This document shows positions 12,100 to 23,139 of a stretch of 64,000 bases of DNA, piece after piece. The notes below the pieces were generated by a model. The model saw nothing but the letters and a program-made list of their open reading frames with translations. It was not told the origin of the DNA and ran no database searches. The position numbers and the translations under genes are program-made. Position 1 is the stretch's first letter; each line of letters starts with the position of its first letter. The DNA is from Ophiosphaerella korrae (lineage: Eukaryota; Ascomycota; Dothideomycetes; Pleosporales; Phaeosphaeriaceae), in the NCBI GenBank assembly GCA_028456385.1, contig JALNQF010000100.1:104222-168221 (forward strand), read 5' to 3'.

Positions 12100-12219
12100 G
12101 GCCGAGAGCGTGGTTGGCGAGGGATGGCGAGCAGCAGCGCGAGGGACAAAGAACAGTGCGAAATCTTGGCACGCTACCCGGCAGGCGCTCGCCAATGACT
12201 TAGGTATCGAATAGGCTAT
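12100..12219. promoter_or_regulatory. Short divergent promoter, URI | TFB3
   Basis: Only 120 bp separate the ATG of the minus-strand URI gene (12099) from the ATG of the plus-strand TFB3 gene (12220). If TFB3 starts at its second ATG (12259) the gap is 159 bp. The interval is GC-rich with no obvious TATA box. It must contain both 5' UTRs and both core promoters. Confidence 0.7.
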
Positions 12220-13290
12220 ATGTCATCGCCTCAGTCAACCACCCCTTCTCCCTCCGCCATGTCCAAGCAGGCCAACCGCGCAAGTGGCGCGTCCACAAAG
12301 CGTCTCGCTGAAGACGGCGGTGCGTCACCTCTCTCCAAATCCCTCCATAGCTTGTCGTTGCAGAAAGCATCTCATCCAGACCCTCTGGCTGACTCTTGGT
12401 CAGACATTTGCCCCGTCTGCAAGTCGTCGCGCTACCTCAACCCCAACATGCAGTTCAAGGTCAACCCGGAATGCTACCACAAAATGTGTGAGTCCTGCGT
12501 CGACCGCATCTTCAGCCACGGGCCGGCCCCGTGTCCCATTGCCGGCTGCGCAAGGACTCTGAGGAAGGCCAAATTCAGAAGGCAGACGTTTGACGATCTC
12601 AAGGTAGAGCGCGAGGTCGACATCCGCCGCCGCGTCGCAAGCGTCATGAACAAGAAAGAAGACGATTTCGAGACGCTCAAAGACTTCAACGATTATCTCG
12701 AACTGGTGGAAGAGGTTACCTGGAACCTGATCCTCAACATCGACGTCGAGGCAACCGAGGGCCGTCTGCGGCGCTGGGAAGAGCACCAGAAAGCAGAGCT
12801 CAATCCCAACGCCATCCGACGCGAGTTCGAAGCATCTGTGCCCACCGACCACCTTGTCCTCAAGAAGGGTGCCACCCAGCGAAAGACGGCTTCCTCCACA
12901 AACACACCGCAGGCGCTCGCCACCGGTCTAGCCCAAGACACCGGCTTCACTTTCCACGGTCTGAAGAAGCGCGTCGCACCGCCGCCAGAGGCAGCCTTTG
13001 ATCCTTTCGGCGGCTGGAGCATAGCGCCTCAATACTACCTTGTACAGGACGATTACGATGTTGACTGGCTTACCAGGCAGAAGAATGATGTCGGACATCT
13101 CGTGGGTGGATACGATATGCGGGACTTTTACAATCGGGCTCTGCGCGAAGCCTTTGGTGGTTTCGGCGTCTTCATCGAGCAAGAGATCAACGCACGAGGA
13201 ATCCCTTCCATGGACGTTGGTGTTGGAACTGAACAAGCTGCTACGGTGGCTATGGGTGCAAAGGATGTGAATATGGACGACATCTTCTAG
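12220..13290 (+). CDS. TFB3: TFIIH subunit Tfb3 / MAT1 (CDK-activating kinase assembly factor)
   Basis: Uninterrupted ORF of 356 residues. A C3HC4 RING occupies residues 64-110: C64, C67, C85, H87, C90, C93, C105 and C110. It is followed by TLRKAKFRRQTFDDLKVEREVDIRRRV and KKEDDFETLKDFNDYLE, the central MAT1 helices. The C-terminal part holds AGGYD-like hydrophobic sequence (LVGGYDMRDFYNRALREAFGGFG), which contacts the kinase-cyclin pair. Tfb3 links the kinase module (Kin28-Ccl1 in yeast) to core TFIIH for polymerase II CTD phosphorylation and repair. ATG at 12220 is used; an in-frame ATG at 12259 is an alternative. It converges with the MARVEL gene, whose stop lies 97 bp away. Confidence 0.95.
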   Translation: MSSPQSTTPSPSAMSKQANRASGASTKRLAEDGGASPLSKSLHSLSLQKASHPDPLADSWSDICPVCKSSRYLNPNMQFKVNPECYHKMCESCVDRIFSHGPAPCPIAGCARTLRKAKFRRQTFDDLKVEREVDIRRRVASVMNKKEDDFETLKDFNDYLELVEEVTWNLILNIDVEATEGRLRRWEEHQKAELNPNAIRREFEASVPTDHLVLKKGATQRKTASSTNTPQALATGLAQDTGFTFHGLKKRVAPPPEAAFDPFGGWSIAPQYYLVQDDYDVDWLTRQKNDVGHLVGGYDMRDFYNRALREAFGGFGVFIEQEINARGIPSMDVGVGTEQAATVAMGAKDVNMDDIF

Positions 13291-13387
13291 CTTTCTTACT
13301 TGTTGATACCCGGCATACACTGCCAACACTTCATTTATCTTAATTTTTGAACAAGAAACAATCACTCTGGTCCGGACATGATCCACT

Positions 13388-14178
13388 CTATATTCGACCC
13401 TCCACACTTTGTCTGCCCATTTGTCCTGCCGCCCCGTGATAACGGGTGTCTTCTCCGTATGTGGATTGCTCGTCCAGTAGCCCATAGCCTTCTCCATCTC
13501 GATTCTGCTTCTTATTCCGTGCCACCGCCGTCGGGTTCGGGTTGGTCTCATGCTCAGCATGTTCGTCTAATCCGCCGAGTGCAATTGCAGGGCCACCTTT
13601 GGTATCACCGGCTCCCATGCCAATCGCCTGGAAATGGCCTCTTGCCGTTGCTTGTCGCTGGACATGAATGTCTAGTGCTAGAGCAACTAGGGTTGTCACA
13701 AGCCCTAATAAGCTGAAACTGAAGAGGGCCTTGTAAAGCCTGCATATAGAGATGCCTAATTCATCATCCCAGTTCTCCTTGTTGCATACGTGAGTGAGCG
13801 TGCCTGACGACCACCAGCTGAGCAAGGAGAAGGAGACTGCCCACAAGAGTGCGAGGCCGGAGTTGAGCATAGTGTTTAGAATAGGATTCAGGCCATAAAA
13901 GCAGTGGAGAATAATCGTAGTCGTGAGAGCGAGGAGGGTAAGAAGCGAAACAGCCATGAGCTGCTGGACTATCAGCCAAAGCTCGTTGAGATGGACTAGG
14001 ACAGGCTTACTAAGATGAAAGTCCATGGTAGTCTGAAGTGGTCATGCGCCAGCTCGCTGAGGAAATAGAACATGATGCAAGAAACTACAGTTGAGGATAG
14101 GAGTTGCGCGCTCCGGATCATGTGGAAGGGAAGTTTTGGGTAGTGTGTCGGCTTGACGCGATCCCTCCGGAACGCCAT
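13388..14178 (-). CDS. MARVEL-type four-helix membrane protein
   Basis: Two exons on the minus strand, 14178-14011 and 13963-13388 (intron 47 bp, ending at the first CAG after a GCTGAT branch site; the CAG three bases on is also possible), give about 247 residues. Helices are visible at about 22-42 (IRSAQLLSSTVVSCIMFYFL), 50-80 (PWTFIL then LMAVSLLTLLALTTTIIL), 92-112 (LALLWAVSFSLLSWW) and 130-150 (LFSFSLLGLVTTLVALALDI). The spacing and the basic N-terminus match fungal MARVEL proteins. The C-terminal 90 residues are hydrophilic and probably cytosolic. Function of the family in fungi is mostly unknown; membrane apposition is inferred. Confidence 0.78.
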
Positions 14179-14979
14179 GATGACTGAGACTGTATAAATG
14201 GGAATTTGACCGTGCCCGTGTGCGAGTATAGGAGGTTATAAGAAAGGAACAAAGTAGATGGTTTTGCGGGATAAAGATGGTGGAAGAACGGGGTTTGACG
14301 AGGTTTGAGTTAGGGGCGGTTTTCAGCCTCAAGCCTTCAGCTCCTCTACTACCCACGTGTCGCAACGTGACATTCTACTGCATAGCCTTGGAGACACGAT
14401 GCGATATAGGTGACCAAAGCCCATAGGCCTGAAGCCGGTAGCAGTGCTACTGGGAAATCTACCCAAACACGCCACTTCGAAGGATGAGGTATGATGCTCA
14501 GGCGTAAAACGACACGGAGCGGTGTCACACGTGTGCGATGTATGGCTGATACGTGGTCCGTGCATGCATCATTACAAATACCTAGGCGTGCCAGAATAGG
14601 CAGCTTAGTGGTAGACATGCAAACGAATGCGGGGATGCTCCACTTGATTGCCTGTGTATCTCAGAAGCTTCACCCGTGGGGCTAGATTCTATGCAGACCG
14701 TTTTAATCGCGTAAGACAGATGATCAATGATTAGTCACGCCGGACGGAGACACTTCCCGCTCTCCAGGGCTCTAGCTCTTTGCGATGCAGGTAATGCTGT
14801 TAATAGTTGGTCGGATGCCAGCACTGCACCCCTTTTTGTGTGTGGAAAGATCAGCATCCTACATAACTTTATCACAAGTCGAACGCACCTATTAAGAAAC
14901 TAGGAAAGAATAGCTGGGGGTCTATTCAGACCAGTCCCTCGGAGGCTTCCGATTGTGCTCAACCAGAACCACGCCCAAG
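14179..14979. promoter_or_regulatory. Divergent intergenic region, MARVEL gene | flavin oxidoreductase
   Basis: About 800 bp separate two divergently transcribed genes and should hold both promoters. Small open frames on both strands overlap each other and lack family features. A tataaat element at about 14190-14196 lies just upstream of the MARVEL start on the minus side. No repeat or RNA gene is recognised. Confidence 0.45.
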
Positions 14980-14997
14980 ATGGTCCCCTCCATAGGA

Positions 14998-16788
14998 ATG
15001 CCCTGGCATGAAGGTGAGGAGAAAATGCACCATCTCCTTCGAATTCCACCACGGGATAATCCTACCTCGACAATGCTCACACCCCAGGCGGCCTTTATGC
15101 TACAGAGTGGACCACTTCTCGCTCTTGGCACACTTGACTCCCAGTCTCGTCCTTGGACCGCATTATGGGGAGGCAGCCCAGGCTTCTCTCAGCCACTGGG
15201 CGGTGGCTTAGTTGGAACGCGAGCCTTTGTCGATCTTCAACATGATCCCGTGGTACAGGCTCTCGTCCAAGAGGCCCAGCATGGTGACAAGCTACAATCC
15301 GATCACAAGGGCAAGGTACTGGCGGGACTAGCTATCGATCTCATGACAAGAAAACGTGTCAAAATTGCTGGCAGGATGGTGGCTGGGAGTGTGCAAGAGG
15401 TAGATGTGAAGTATGACGATTGTGTTGAAACACTGACCAAGCAGAATCAACTGCAGCTAGTTACCAAGATAGACCAGAGTTTGGGAAATTGCCCAAAGTA
15501 TTTGAATCAGTACCAGCTATCAGTACAACGTGTGGAATCGAAATTAATCTCACATGATTCAACATTGACAGACAGGGGAATCGCGTTAATCAAAAAGTCG
15601 GACATGTTCTTCTTGTGTACCAGCACCGAAGAAGACATGGATGTGAACCATCGTGGAGGTCCGCCAGGCTTCGTCCGTATTCTTTCCTCGAATATAGTTG
15701 TCTACCCGGAATACTCTGGCAACCGCCTCTATCAATCACTTGGCAATCTTCAACAGCGACCGAATATTGGCATGACGTTCCCTGACTATGCCACCGGAGA
15801 TGTACTCTATATTACAGGCACAGCTGACATACTCGTTGGCGCTGATGCGGCATGCTTGCTGCCAGGAAGTAACCTTGTGGTAAAGATCACCATCAGCGAA
15901 GCGCGCTTGGTACAAGGCGGACTATCATTTCGTGGAGTGAGGAGGATTCCAAGTCCTTACAACCCACGAGTGCGAACACTTGTTACGGAAGGTAACATTA
16001 AACATACAGTTCTCGCTCAGTCAGAACCCCAAGGAGCTCGGCTAGTAAAAAAAGTTTTTCTTACCCCATCAATTATCCGCTTTACTTTCTCCGTTCCATC
16101 GGGCATTGTCTATACTGGCGGCCAGTGGGTAGCGCTGAGTTTCGAGGCGGAGCTCAACCTGGGATATGAACATATGCGCGATGATGATCCAACTAGTCTG
16201 AACGACGATTTCGTGCGTACTTTTACCATATCCTCCATTCCAAAGGCACAAGACGGTAAAGAACAAACTTTCGACATTACTATTAGGAAAGTGGGGGTTG
16301 CGACAAGATTCCTATTCCGACAGAATGAGCAAGCGAAGTTTGAAGTGCCTGTTCTCGGTGTGGGTGGCGAATTCCGAGTCCAACAGGAAGAGAAGTTTGT
16401 AACTCGATTTATTGCGGGCGGAGTCGGTATAACGCCACTCTTGGGTCAGCTGCACGAGCTTGATATTGCTCCGTCCCGTTTTGAACTCCTCTGGACGCTT
16501 AGGATGTCTGATGCGGGGCTTGTGGAAGACGTCTTGCAGCGGCATCCTGAGCTTGCCAAATCCACGAAGGTGTTCATCACCGGCTACTCAGCCGTGGAGA
16601 CTGCTAGGGCAACGGTCAAGGAATTGGAATTATTAGGCGCCGAGGTTAGTTTGAGACGCATGGCAAAAGAGGACATGGGTGCGGGTAGTGCTGAGACATG
16701 GTATGTTTGCACTGGGAAGCCACTTCGGGAAGAGGTGCTATCATGGGCAGAGGGTAGGAAGGTTATTTTTGAGGATTTTGCCTTTTAA
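14998..16788 (+). CDS. Two-domain flavin oxidoreductase (PNPOx-like plus ferredoxin-reductase-like)
   Basis: Starting at ATG 14998 (PWHEGEEKMHHLLRIPPRDNPTS follows; ATG 14980 would add six residues) the protein has 596 residues and no intron. The first half has the pattern of a pyridoxamine-phosphate-oxidase-like flavin barrel: FMLQSGPLLALGTLDSQSRPW near residue 35 and PGFVRILSSNIVVYPEYSGN near 225. The second half is an FNR-like reductase: RTFTISSIP for flavin binding near 410 and GGVGITPLLGQL for the pyridine nucleotide near 480, ending in KVIFEDFAF. Such fusions occur in fungi and bacteria; the natural substrate is not known. No neighbour suggests a pathway. Confidence 0.8.
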   Translation: MPWHEGEEKMHHLLRIPPRDNPTSTMLTPQAAFMLQSGPLLALGTLDSQSRPWTALWGGSPGFSQPLGGGLVGTRAFVDLQHDPVVQALVQEAQHGDKLQSDHKGKVLAGLAIDLMTRKRVKIAGRMVAGSVQEVDVKYDDCVETLTKQNQLQLVTKIDQSLGNCPKYLNQYQLSVQRVESKLISHDSTLTDRGIALIKKSDMFFLCTSTEEDMDVNHRGGPPGFVRILSSNIVVYPEYSGNRLYQSLGNLQQRPNIGMTFPDYATGDVLYITGTADILVGADAACLLPGSNLVVKITISEARLVQGGLSFRGVRRIPSPYNPRVRTLVTEGNIKHTVLAQSEPQGARLVKKVFLTPSIIRFTFSVPSGIVYTGGQWVALSFEAELNLGYEHMRDDDPTSLNDDFVRTFTISSIPKAQDGKEQTFDITIRKVGVATRFLFRQNEQAKFEVPVLGVGGEFRVQQEEKFVTRFIAGGVGITPLLGQLHELDIAPSRFELLWTLRMSDAGLVEDVLQRHPELAKSTKVFITGYSAVETARATVKELELLGAEVSLRRMAKEDMGAGSAETWYVCTGKPLREEVLSWAEGRKVIFEDFAF

Positions 16789-17163
16789 GTCCAATATGTA
16801 TCTGAGATAATGTGGAGTCGGTTTGATTCAGACCTCCACTGGTGGTTGAAAGCTACGTAGGACCTCTAGACTATGTAATCAACAACTATGTTAGCTAGGC
16901 ATGGCACATGATTATGTGCTAGTCTACTTTTGGCTGACAGGGCCAACGGCGTTAGCCAATCACAAGCAGCGAACCGGAAATGAAGTCAGTCTAGAACAAC
17001 CACGATCGCCGTTGGCTGCAACACCCTCCATCTTATCACTACCACTACAACTGCACTTCTTCTGCTGTTGGTCTACGCCTCCATCCCTCTTTGTACAACT
17101 CTCTGCCTGTTCGTCTGCGGTTCGTTCTCCCTGCCTACGCTTGCGCCATCGCCCACTATCATC
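16789..17163. promoter_or_regulatory. Intergenic, promoter of the Lys/Ala/Pro-rich gene
   Basis: About 375 bp between two plus-strand genes. The last 150 bp are pyrimidine-rich (runs such as ctgcacttcttctgctg), typical of fungal transcription start regions. Nothing else is recognised. Confidence 0.4.
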
Positions 17164-18059
17164 ATGCCCGGAGTCCGTAAGTGCTGCCTTCGACTTCAAA
17201 TGACAAGCAAGCTGGTGCATGTCTGTTACGTCAGCGTTGTGACGCACATGAGCCTGCACCACAAACCCCCATTGACGTCCAGCAAGAACTGCGCTAACTC
17301 ATTCTCTCGAACAGCACCCGATGCCTTTGAGCAGGTGAAGAAGGGCCTCAAGAACCTCTTCAAGAAGAAGTCCAAGAAGGAGGCGGCCAAGCCTACCGAG
17401 GCTGAAGGCCCGACTACGACAACAGACACGCAGGCAGGCGACCAGCCCAAGCCCAAGCCCTCTGAAACTACTCCAGCAGCCCCCGCTCCAGCGACTTCCC
17501 CAGAGCCTGCAAAGACCGAAGGTACACCGGCAACAGCAAGTACTGCACCTGCTCCTGCTCCTGCACAGCCTGCGCCCGCAACTGCGCCATCACAGGCTGA
17601 TGCCGACGTCAACAAGGACGAAAATGGTGCCTTGGCAGAAGTCAAGAAGGCTACGGAAAGTAGGTCCACCATCTCGTCATTACCCCCTCACCATGCTCTC
17701 GAACTGACAAAGCTTGTTTTGTCTTAGCTCCTGAACCTGTGGGCGCCGTTGCGCCAGCCCCACCGACTGCTACCTCTGCGCAGACACCTGCGGTCGATGC
17801 CCCCGCCGACGTTGCAGCCAAGACGGGTGATGTGCCTGCTACCTCGACCAAGTCTCCTGCGCCTCCTCAACCGGCATCTCTAGATATGCCCGAGATTCCA
17901 GCCTCCAAGCCGGCGGCCGGGATGAGCGCGACCAGTGGACCATTGAACGATGACCCTTTCGGTGCTGAACCTAAGGAAGAGCAGCCTGCGGCGCCTGCTC
18001 CTACTCCAGCTCCCGCGGCTACAACTGCTACACAGCCTGCTGGTGGAGCGGATAAATAA
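17164..18059 (+). CDS. Small Lys-rich / Ala-Pro-rich protein, function unknown
   Basis: Three exons: 17164-17176 (only 13 bp), 17315-17659 and 17728-18059, giving 229 residues. Intron 1 (138 bp) has donor GTAAGT and a GCTAAC branch site; intron 2 is 68 bp. The N-terminus reads MPGVPPDAFEQVKKG followed by a short amphipathic, very basic segment (LKNLFKKKSKKEA). The rest is almost wholly Pro, Ala, Thr, Glu and Gln repeats, probably disordered. No signal peptide or helix is seen. The basic helix could bind acidic lipid or nucleic acid, which is inference only. The tiny first exon decides the start: without it the frame has no suitable ATG. Confidence 0.72.
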
Positions 18060-18533
18060 CTGACCCCTTCACATGTCTCGCTGACCAAATCGTGAAGGGC
18101 GGCGAAAGAGGGTGCTGGACTAGGCTGATGAGCATTGGTTAGACGTGAACATTTTGTTTATTGTTTTTTTGCTGTCGTGTTGCTTTACCTTGCACTAATA
18201 CTATACCCAATTGCTGTACTTTGAACAAGCGCCTTGAGTGGTGGAGTAGGGGTGGATATAGGAACGAGCTCGGCGCTTCTAGCAATGGATCTGTTTTCAA
18301 ACATGATGCGCAGTGAGTGTAAACAATTAGTTGCAACGACAACAGCTTAGCGCGGGGTAAGTATAAACTACTTGCGCTGCGATGATGCGTCAGACGGCAT
18401 ATTTGTGGACTTTGACCAATCAAACATGTGGGGTTACACTGTATCCAGTACTTACCCACACGCCACCCCACTACAAGCCCCATTTCTCCTTTTGTCCTCG
18501 ACATCACTTTCGCCTCTACTCTCTTGCCACACC
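18060..18533. promoter_or_regulatory. Intergenic, HBS1 promoter region
   Basis: 474 bp between two plus-strand genes. Pyrimidine-rich stretches occur at about 18480-18533, immediately before the HBS1 start. The frame of HBS1 is open upstream to 18372 but contains no in-frame ATG until 18534. No other gene is recognised. Confidence 0.45.
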
Positions 18534-21111
18534 ATGCCTCCCAAAAGTGGCTTCTCACGGACGCGCAATATTGATTATGACGATGACGATGAGTACGACG
18601 ACGAAGATGAGTACTTGGAAGATGACGACGATGGCACAATAACCCAGGATGATAAAGAACAAATGCGCATAGGCACAATACGCGTGCGTGAGGCCATGGG
18701 CGAGTTCGAAGCGGGCATAAGCAACGCGCAAATACAAGAAGCGCTCTGGCACTACCACTACAATGTTGGAAAGAGCGTGAGCTATCTGAAGAACAAGCTT
18801 GGGGGCTCGCAACCATCAAATGACGTGGCACCCAAGAAGGAAAAACCTGCCTCAAAGTTTGATCAAGCTGCCAGCGCAGCCGGGCAGAAGTTGCCTACAT
18901 CTTCAGGTAAGTATGCTTACAAGCACAACAGCACCATGGAGTCTGCCCACCCCGTCACCTTGAGCCTGCCGTCCAACACGATGCCAACATGCGATGCAGA
19001 TGACTTCTTCTGGGATATCTCATGGGGTAACGTGCCAGCCCATCGTGTTGGTGTAATCACGGTTGACGCGCCCTGCTATACCATGCGATTACTGGGCGGA
19101 TCATCAAAGCTGGCCGCACTCGCTGCAAAACGGAGAAAAGCAAGAGAAGAGGAACAGACCATTGCTACCCAGGTCAACGGCGATGCCGATGCAGCTATTA
19201 CCATGCTCGATAAGCTCATGGTGAAAAATCACAATTCTCCCAACACGCATGATACCAGAGGGTCAAAGCCTAGATATCCTATTCGCAAACGCTCAAAGTC
19301 CCCTTCAGCGGAACGGGCAACTATTGAGGAGCCGCCCCGTGAGCCGGAAGGACCGCAACCAGCTATCGTTGTAGAAAGTCAAGCTGGAAGAGCAGGTGCT
19401 TCCACGTTCGCTTCCACACTCTGTGGCTCACTGAAGACACCACAATCAACACTGGAAGTGTTTCCCGTACCATATACCAGCTTTAAAGGATATTCAAGTG
19501 TGAATGCCTTTGATACACCCAGCCCGGACGATGTTGTGCGCGCAGCCCAGGCCAAGGTTTCGGGTGGTGGCCGGCGTTAACTCTGCACGATAAGGCATTA
19601 AATTACATTTCTAAAGCAAACAGGAAATACACCAAAAAGGAAAAAAACCACCCCCAACTGTGAAAAGTTGACCGAATCGGTTGGAAATCTTATTCTAGAA
19701 GAACCTCACGTCAAGAGTAAAAACTTGGACGTGGTTGAAGAGTTCGAAAAGAGCGGTTTGAAGCGGATAGCTAATTTCGTTGTCGTAGGTAAGTTTCGCA
19801 TAATCTTAGGCCTCAGTATTATATACTCTTGTCGTCTATTCTTGTCGTCTCTCGTGCGCAGCCATTCTCCGACGACCTTTCTGACTAGTTCTAGGTCATG
19901 TTGATCATGGTAAAAGCACACTCATGGGCCGTCTGCTATATGACCTTAAGGTTATTGACCAACGATCCATCGATAAGCTACGGAGGGAGGCCGAGACCAT
20001 CGGGAAGACTTCTTTCGCACTTGCGTGGGTCATGGACGAGACCAGCGAAGAACGAAGTCGTGGGGTAACTGTTGACATCGCCACCAACTACTTCCAGACG
20101 CAGAGCACTTGTTTCACAATCCTAGATGCGCCTGGACATAAGGACTTCATACCGAACATGATATCAGGAGCTTCACAAGCGGATTTTCCTGTCCTTGTTA
20201 TTGATGCTAGCACAAACGGCTTTGAATCAGGCCTCAAGGGCCAAACAAAGGAACACATTCTAATCGCGCGAAGTATGGGAATGCAACACATAATAGTGGC
20301 AATCAACAAAATGGACACAGTAGCGTGGTCAAAGTCACGTTTTGATGAAATTTCAAAAGGCATGACCGTGTTCTTGACCGAAGCCAGCTTTGTAGAAAAG
20401 CGCGTTACCTTCATACCCTTGGCAGGCTTGACAGGTGAGAACGTCGTCAAGAAAGTTGAGAATCCTGCCGCACGCTGGTACACAGGCGAGACCCTTCTCG
20501 AAGCTTTAGAGCGTATAGACCTACCGCAAAGGAGTCTGGAGAAACCGCTCCGTGTCGCAGTTGCGGACGTTTTTCGCGGCGATGTGCGCTCACCACTTAG
20601 CGTATCTGGCCGTATAGAGTCTGGCACCCTTCAAATCGGCGACTCAATTCTAGCCTTGCCCGCTAACGAAACCGCAACCATCAAAGCTATTGAGGTGCAG
20701 GACCAATCCGTCGAATGGGCCATCGCAGGCCAAATTCCTACTCTTCACCTCGCTGACATTGATCCAATACACGTGCGCCAGGGCGATGTCCTGTGCGCGC
20801 CCCATGCTCCAGTCAAACTTGTCAAAGGATTTTCATCTAAGTTTCTTGCCTTTGAGCACGTACTTCCCGGCCCTGTGGAAGTCTTTAGGTCCACACTGAA
20901 TAGTTCAGGGAGCATTAGAATGCTCAGTGCTAAATTGAACAAATTTACGGGTGAGGTGGTCAAGAAAAAACCAAGGATTATCAAGCCAGGCGAGGTTGCA
21001 AGAGTTGTTATGGTGTTGGACAGAGATTTCCCAATTGAGGAGGGTATGAGAGTTGTGGTAAGAGAGAGAGGCCGTACAATTGGAGCTGGGTTGATGGAGA
21101 ATGTGGCTTAG
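18534..21111 (+). CDS. HBS1: HBS1, ribosome-rescue translational GTPase
   Basis: Four exons, 18534-18906, 19000-19563, 19624-19788 and 19895-21111, give 772 residues. Residues 15-95 are the HBS1 N-terminal domain (DDKEQMRIGTIRVREAMG, IQEALWHYHYNVGKSVSYL) behind an Asp/Glu-rich start. The GTPase has GHVDHGKST at 368-376, DAPGHKDF and NKMD, then the two EF1A-like beta-barrels and the C-terminal ERGRTIGAG motif. Hbs1 acts with Dom34/Pelota to free stalled ribosomes in no-go and non-stop decay. The linker holds FDTPSPDDVVRAAQAK, which I take to be typical of filamentous-fungal Hbs1. Intron 1 (18907-18999) is 93 bp, in frame and stop-free. Reading through intron 2 ends the protein at 19580, before the GTPase. 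Confidence 0.93.
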
Positions 21112-21309
21112 GATCGAATTGCGATTGTACCAGGAAAAATGGAATTTTACTAGTGTGGAAGCTCTAACTTTTAAGAATATAGCTGCCAATATAGTCTAGT
21201 AATTGATGTAGCAATGCATGCATTTATAGTTGATCGATTGTCTAGACCTTATCATAACTCAATGTAGACGTTAGCTAGGCTAGGATCATGAGTTCTTATC
21301 CGCCGATGT

Positions 21310-22893
21310 CTAGTTATCTATCCTCTCCTCAGGTTCTACTATACCGTATTTAGCATTCTCCTTTGTCCTCGGCACCGTTGTATTCGTTGCGCTAATTCCT
21401 CGTGGTGATAGAGTCACCGGTGTCCTACTTGTCCATGGCGCTCTGGTGGGCTGACTAGGGCCACTTGATGTGGGCGGATGTGATGTAGAAACGGTCCTCG
21501 CCCATGGCGCTACCATTGCTGTGGGGCCAACACCCGCGAGGGGATCACGCAATGGGGGTTGGAGTTGTAACGGCGCGCGAGACGATGGCGCAGATGATGA
21601 ATCAAGCGGGGGATCACGAAGTTGTGATAATGGCCGAGATGAGGAATACGGCGAGGTTGATGAATTCAATAATAGAGTAGAAGACTTGGGCTGGCTCGAG
21701 GTGTGCACACTAGTTTGTATTTTTTGTGCACTAGGATCCTTTTCCCATGAAAAGAGTGAGCCGAAGGGGAAATGTTGAACTACAGGAAACTTTGAGAGGA
21801 CTTCTGCATTGTACATCTTTATCATGCCCTATGATATGTCAGTACATACTATGATCCTTTTGAGCCTCTGAAGTCAAAGAGAAGGTACCTTATTGATCTT
21901 TGCCCAGCCGGCCTGTACACCAGAAATGTCGTAGAGTATAGGACTGTGTTCCCAAAATGGACCTTTTTTCACATCATAAATGAACCCAATTGCACTGAAG
22001 TACATATTTCGCTTTCTTTCCTGCTCCACGGAAGTTGCTTTGGTTACATCTCCAGGATTTGGCGCCGTCGGCAGTGAGCCTTCTGTCACAATTTGAGTGG
22101 GTTGATGAACGGCAGGCGAGAATTGTGCGCTGCCGAATATGTATGGCAAGAATGCATGATCATCCAAGCCCCAAACTCCGTGTGAACCGGCAGGTTCTAA
22201 TGTGTATGTTAGGATTAGACGACGAACGAGGACGAGATAAGGTTCGATAACGTGGATGACAATGCCACGCTCGAGTTCTCCATCTTTTGACCCAGGAAAC
22301 GCGCCCAGTTTCCAAAGACAACCGAGGAACGCAACGAAACTGAGCTCATGCCCAGTGCCGTAATCAAGCCGCTGAGAACTGCCAAAGCTGCCGCTAAAGT
22401 AGGCTTCTAACTCTACTCTGGCATCGACATTGGAGGTACTCTTGAAAGCAAGGACCTCTTGCGGGAGATGCTCCTCAAGTAACGTTGACGCCCGGTCTTG
22501 AAGCATACCATACCACTTTCTGAAGCTTACATTACCAAATCGACGAGGCCCTAGATCGGGCGGTGCCTCATCGATCATAGTCGTGATCTTCTCTAACAGG
22601 CTAGCCAGATCCTGGAAAATATGTGGGCAAGGGACGTGCGGGTCACCAATGGTCCATTCTTTTGCTATTTCTATACCCGTTTTCTCATCCCTAACCCGTC
22701 TGGGTAGCATGGCGGTATTGAGCTGGAAAATGAAGGTCATGATATCTGCATAGGCCCTGGTGGCAAGAAAAAACGTGACATCTTCGCCATCCCTGATGCG
22801 CTTCACTGGCAGTGTGAAGCTACATCCTTGTTTGGGATCGAGGACTCTCAGTGCAAGCGACGGAGGTTCTGGGGTTGAACTTTCAGATGCCAT
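21310..22893 (-). CDS. PP2A phosphatase activator (PTPA family, RRD1-like)
   Basis: Two exons on the minus strand, 22893-21889 and 21828-21310, separated by a 60-bp intron with a CTGACAT branch site, give 507 residues. Conserved PTPA sequence includes [18 protein letters not shown] near residue 45, [19 protein letters not shown] and [18 protein letters not shown] at about 225-270, and PILYDISGV near 325. The second exon starts [19 protein letters not shown] and then runs into a Ser/Pro/Thr-rich tail of about 140 residues. PTPA proteins are peptidyl-prolyl isomerases that reactivate PP2A. The long tail and VVQHFPFG favour the RRD1 type over RRD2; that assignment is from memory. It diverges from the gene at 23140 across 246 bp. 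Confidence 0.87.
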
Positions 22894-23139
22894 GGCGAGT
22901 TATCAAGCGAGGTGTGGTGGAGTGTAGTACCTAGCACCATGTGATTGTGCTTGCGTGTTCAAGTCCGTGCGTTGACTGACTTGCGCTTGCTCTTCTTCGG
23001 ATCAGCGGACTGGGGGTTTCACCCGTCCGATGCACTACCACTGATAGTAAGTAACTAGGACCTTCGACCCTACACGACACCGTTCCTATCAAGGATCCAG
23101 TACTAGGTACCCAACAAGTCTCTTTCATCACACTATGAC

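Noticed and set aside
21470..21778. Plus-strand frame opposite the PTPA tail
   Set aside because: Shadow of the low-complexity Ser/Pro tail on the other strand.
22960..22990. GTTCAAGTCC box with a possible 5-bp stem, like a tRNA T arm
   Set aside because: No matching acceptor stem, A box or anticodon arm could be found upstream.
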